Source: Bacteroidales bacterium UBA2287
Lineage (GTDB): Bacteria > Bacteroidota > Bacteroidia > Bacteroidales > Tenuifilaceae
Length of the DNA: 64,000 nucleotides
Direction of reading: 5' to 3'
Assembly (NCBI GenBank): GCA_002345675.1
Contig: DDWL01000026.1
Location: forward strand, 96,239 to 160,238
Every line of letters begins with the position of its first letter. Positions within the stretch are counted from its first letter, which is position 1. The notes under the pieces are model-generated. The model was given only the letters and a program-made list of their open reading frames with translations. It searched no databases and had not been told where the DNA came from. Below are positions 63,539 through 64,000 of the stretch, one piece after another. The position numbers and the translations under genes are program-made.

Positions 63539-64000
63539 ATGAAAAAGACACTTTTTGTATCGATGCTACTTTTTGCAACATTATTTGCAATAGCACAAGT
63601 TCCAAATCAGTTCAAGTAACAAGCTGCACTTCGCGATGCTAATGGAAACATTATTGCCAATCAGCAAAAAAATATTGAAATCGACATTCTCGAAGGCTCA
63701 GCCGAAGGCTCTTCAGTTTTTAACGAATTGCATACCACAACAACATCGGCAAATGGTATTATTAACCTAAACATTGGTTCAATTGCAAGCCTCTCAGGAA
63801 TAAATTGGAGCGAAAATACTTACTTCGTAAAAGTAACTGTTGACGGGACCATAATGGGTGTGAGCCAATTAATGAGTGTTCCGTTTGCCCTACAGGCAAA
63901 AACAGCCGAAACGTTCACAGGAAGTATAAGCGAGAGCCAAATAAGCGATTTGCAAAACTACCTTACTTCGTATAACGAAACCGATCCAACCGTAGCTGCT
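63539..64000 (+). pseudogene. Interrupted T9SS-associated protein (nonsense codon), continues past window
   Basis: ATG 63539 opens a frame with signal peptide (MKKTLFVSMLLFATLFAIAQ) that reaches QVPNQFK and then a TAA at codon 27 (63617-63619); reading continues in the same frame for at least 127 further codons to the edge. The usual family sequence at this point is FKYQAVARDANGN, so the TAA replaces TAC/TAT for tyrosine. The downstream frame is intact (QAALRDANGNIIANQ...), so either a recent point mutation or an error. Function unknown; such proteins often precede tail-repeat surface proteins. Confidence 0.75.

Noticed and set aside
1..64000. tRNA, rRNA or replication origin
   Set aside because: No cloverleaf, rRNA segment or dnaA-box cluster was seen.

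Overview
This is a chromosomal segment of a Bacteroidota bacterium, probably Bacteroidales-like. The evidence is C-terminal type IX secretion (T9SS) sorting domains, CarboxypepD_reg/TonB receptors, GLUG/MBG adhesins, DUF5686 and SemiSWEET proteins, and promoters of the form TTTG-N19-TAnnTTTG. It carries an aerobic respiratory chain with a caa3-type oxidase. No tRNA, rRNA or CRISPR array was seen.

Layout. 0-12.4 kb: the tail of a SiaC-like protein with a TPR histidine kinase, a half-size TSUP transporter, a pirin, a cold-shock pair (DEAD-box helicase and CspA, both with long leaders), a DUF5686 outer-membrane protein, SemiSWEET, a CoA-binding protein, and a TonB receptor with a DUF2271-like lipoprotein. 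12.4-15.1 kb: an AT-rich accessory block (alpha/beta hydrolase, WYL regulator, acidic protein) bordered by attC-like inverted-repeat elements. 15.1-17.5 kb: a TIGR01777 epimerase and a cysteine-rich ferredoxin. 17.6-20.5 kb: a compact three-gene ABC-three-component (ABC-3C) type conflict system. 20.6-26.2 kb: a TPR-caspase gene followed by a beta-propeller/PP2C phosphatase. 26.4-29.9 kb: heme O synthase, acyl-ACP thioesterase and aldehyde dehydrogenase. 29.9-33.1 kb: a second accessory block (HigBA toxin-antitoxin, OmpA lipoprotein-like protein, two small proteins) with the same attC-like elements. 33.1-41.1 kb: a nine-gene respiratory operon on the minus strand, running FeS protein, NrfD-like protein, cytochrome c, small membrane protein, SCO1, then oxidase subunits I, III, IV and II (CuA plus cytochrome c). 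41.6-46.5 kb: a SiaC-like protein, TPR-PP2C phosphatase, OmpA and OmpL47-repeat operon. 46.6-48.2 kb: PrsW and a Crp/Fnr-like regulator. 48.4-64 kb: giant T9SS-sorted surface proteins. One of them has five near-identical 261-bp tandem repeats, and the last gene is interrupted by a nonsense codon.

How parts may work together. The respiratory operon looks like a reduced Alternative-Complex-III-like quinol:cytochrome c module joined to an A2-type oxidase, with heme O made by the unlinked ctaB. Two modules pair a SiaC-like phosphoprotein with a TPR/coiled-coil/membrane sensor; one sensor ends in a histidine kinase and the other in a PP2C phosphatase, which suggests partner-switch control of envelope functions. 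The accessory blocks and the ABC-3C locus are AT-richer than their neighbours and look horizontally acquired. All functional statements rest on reading motifs by eye and on remembered family features; no database search was run.
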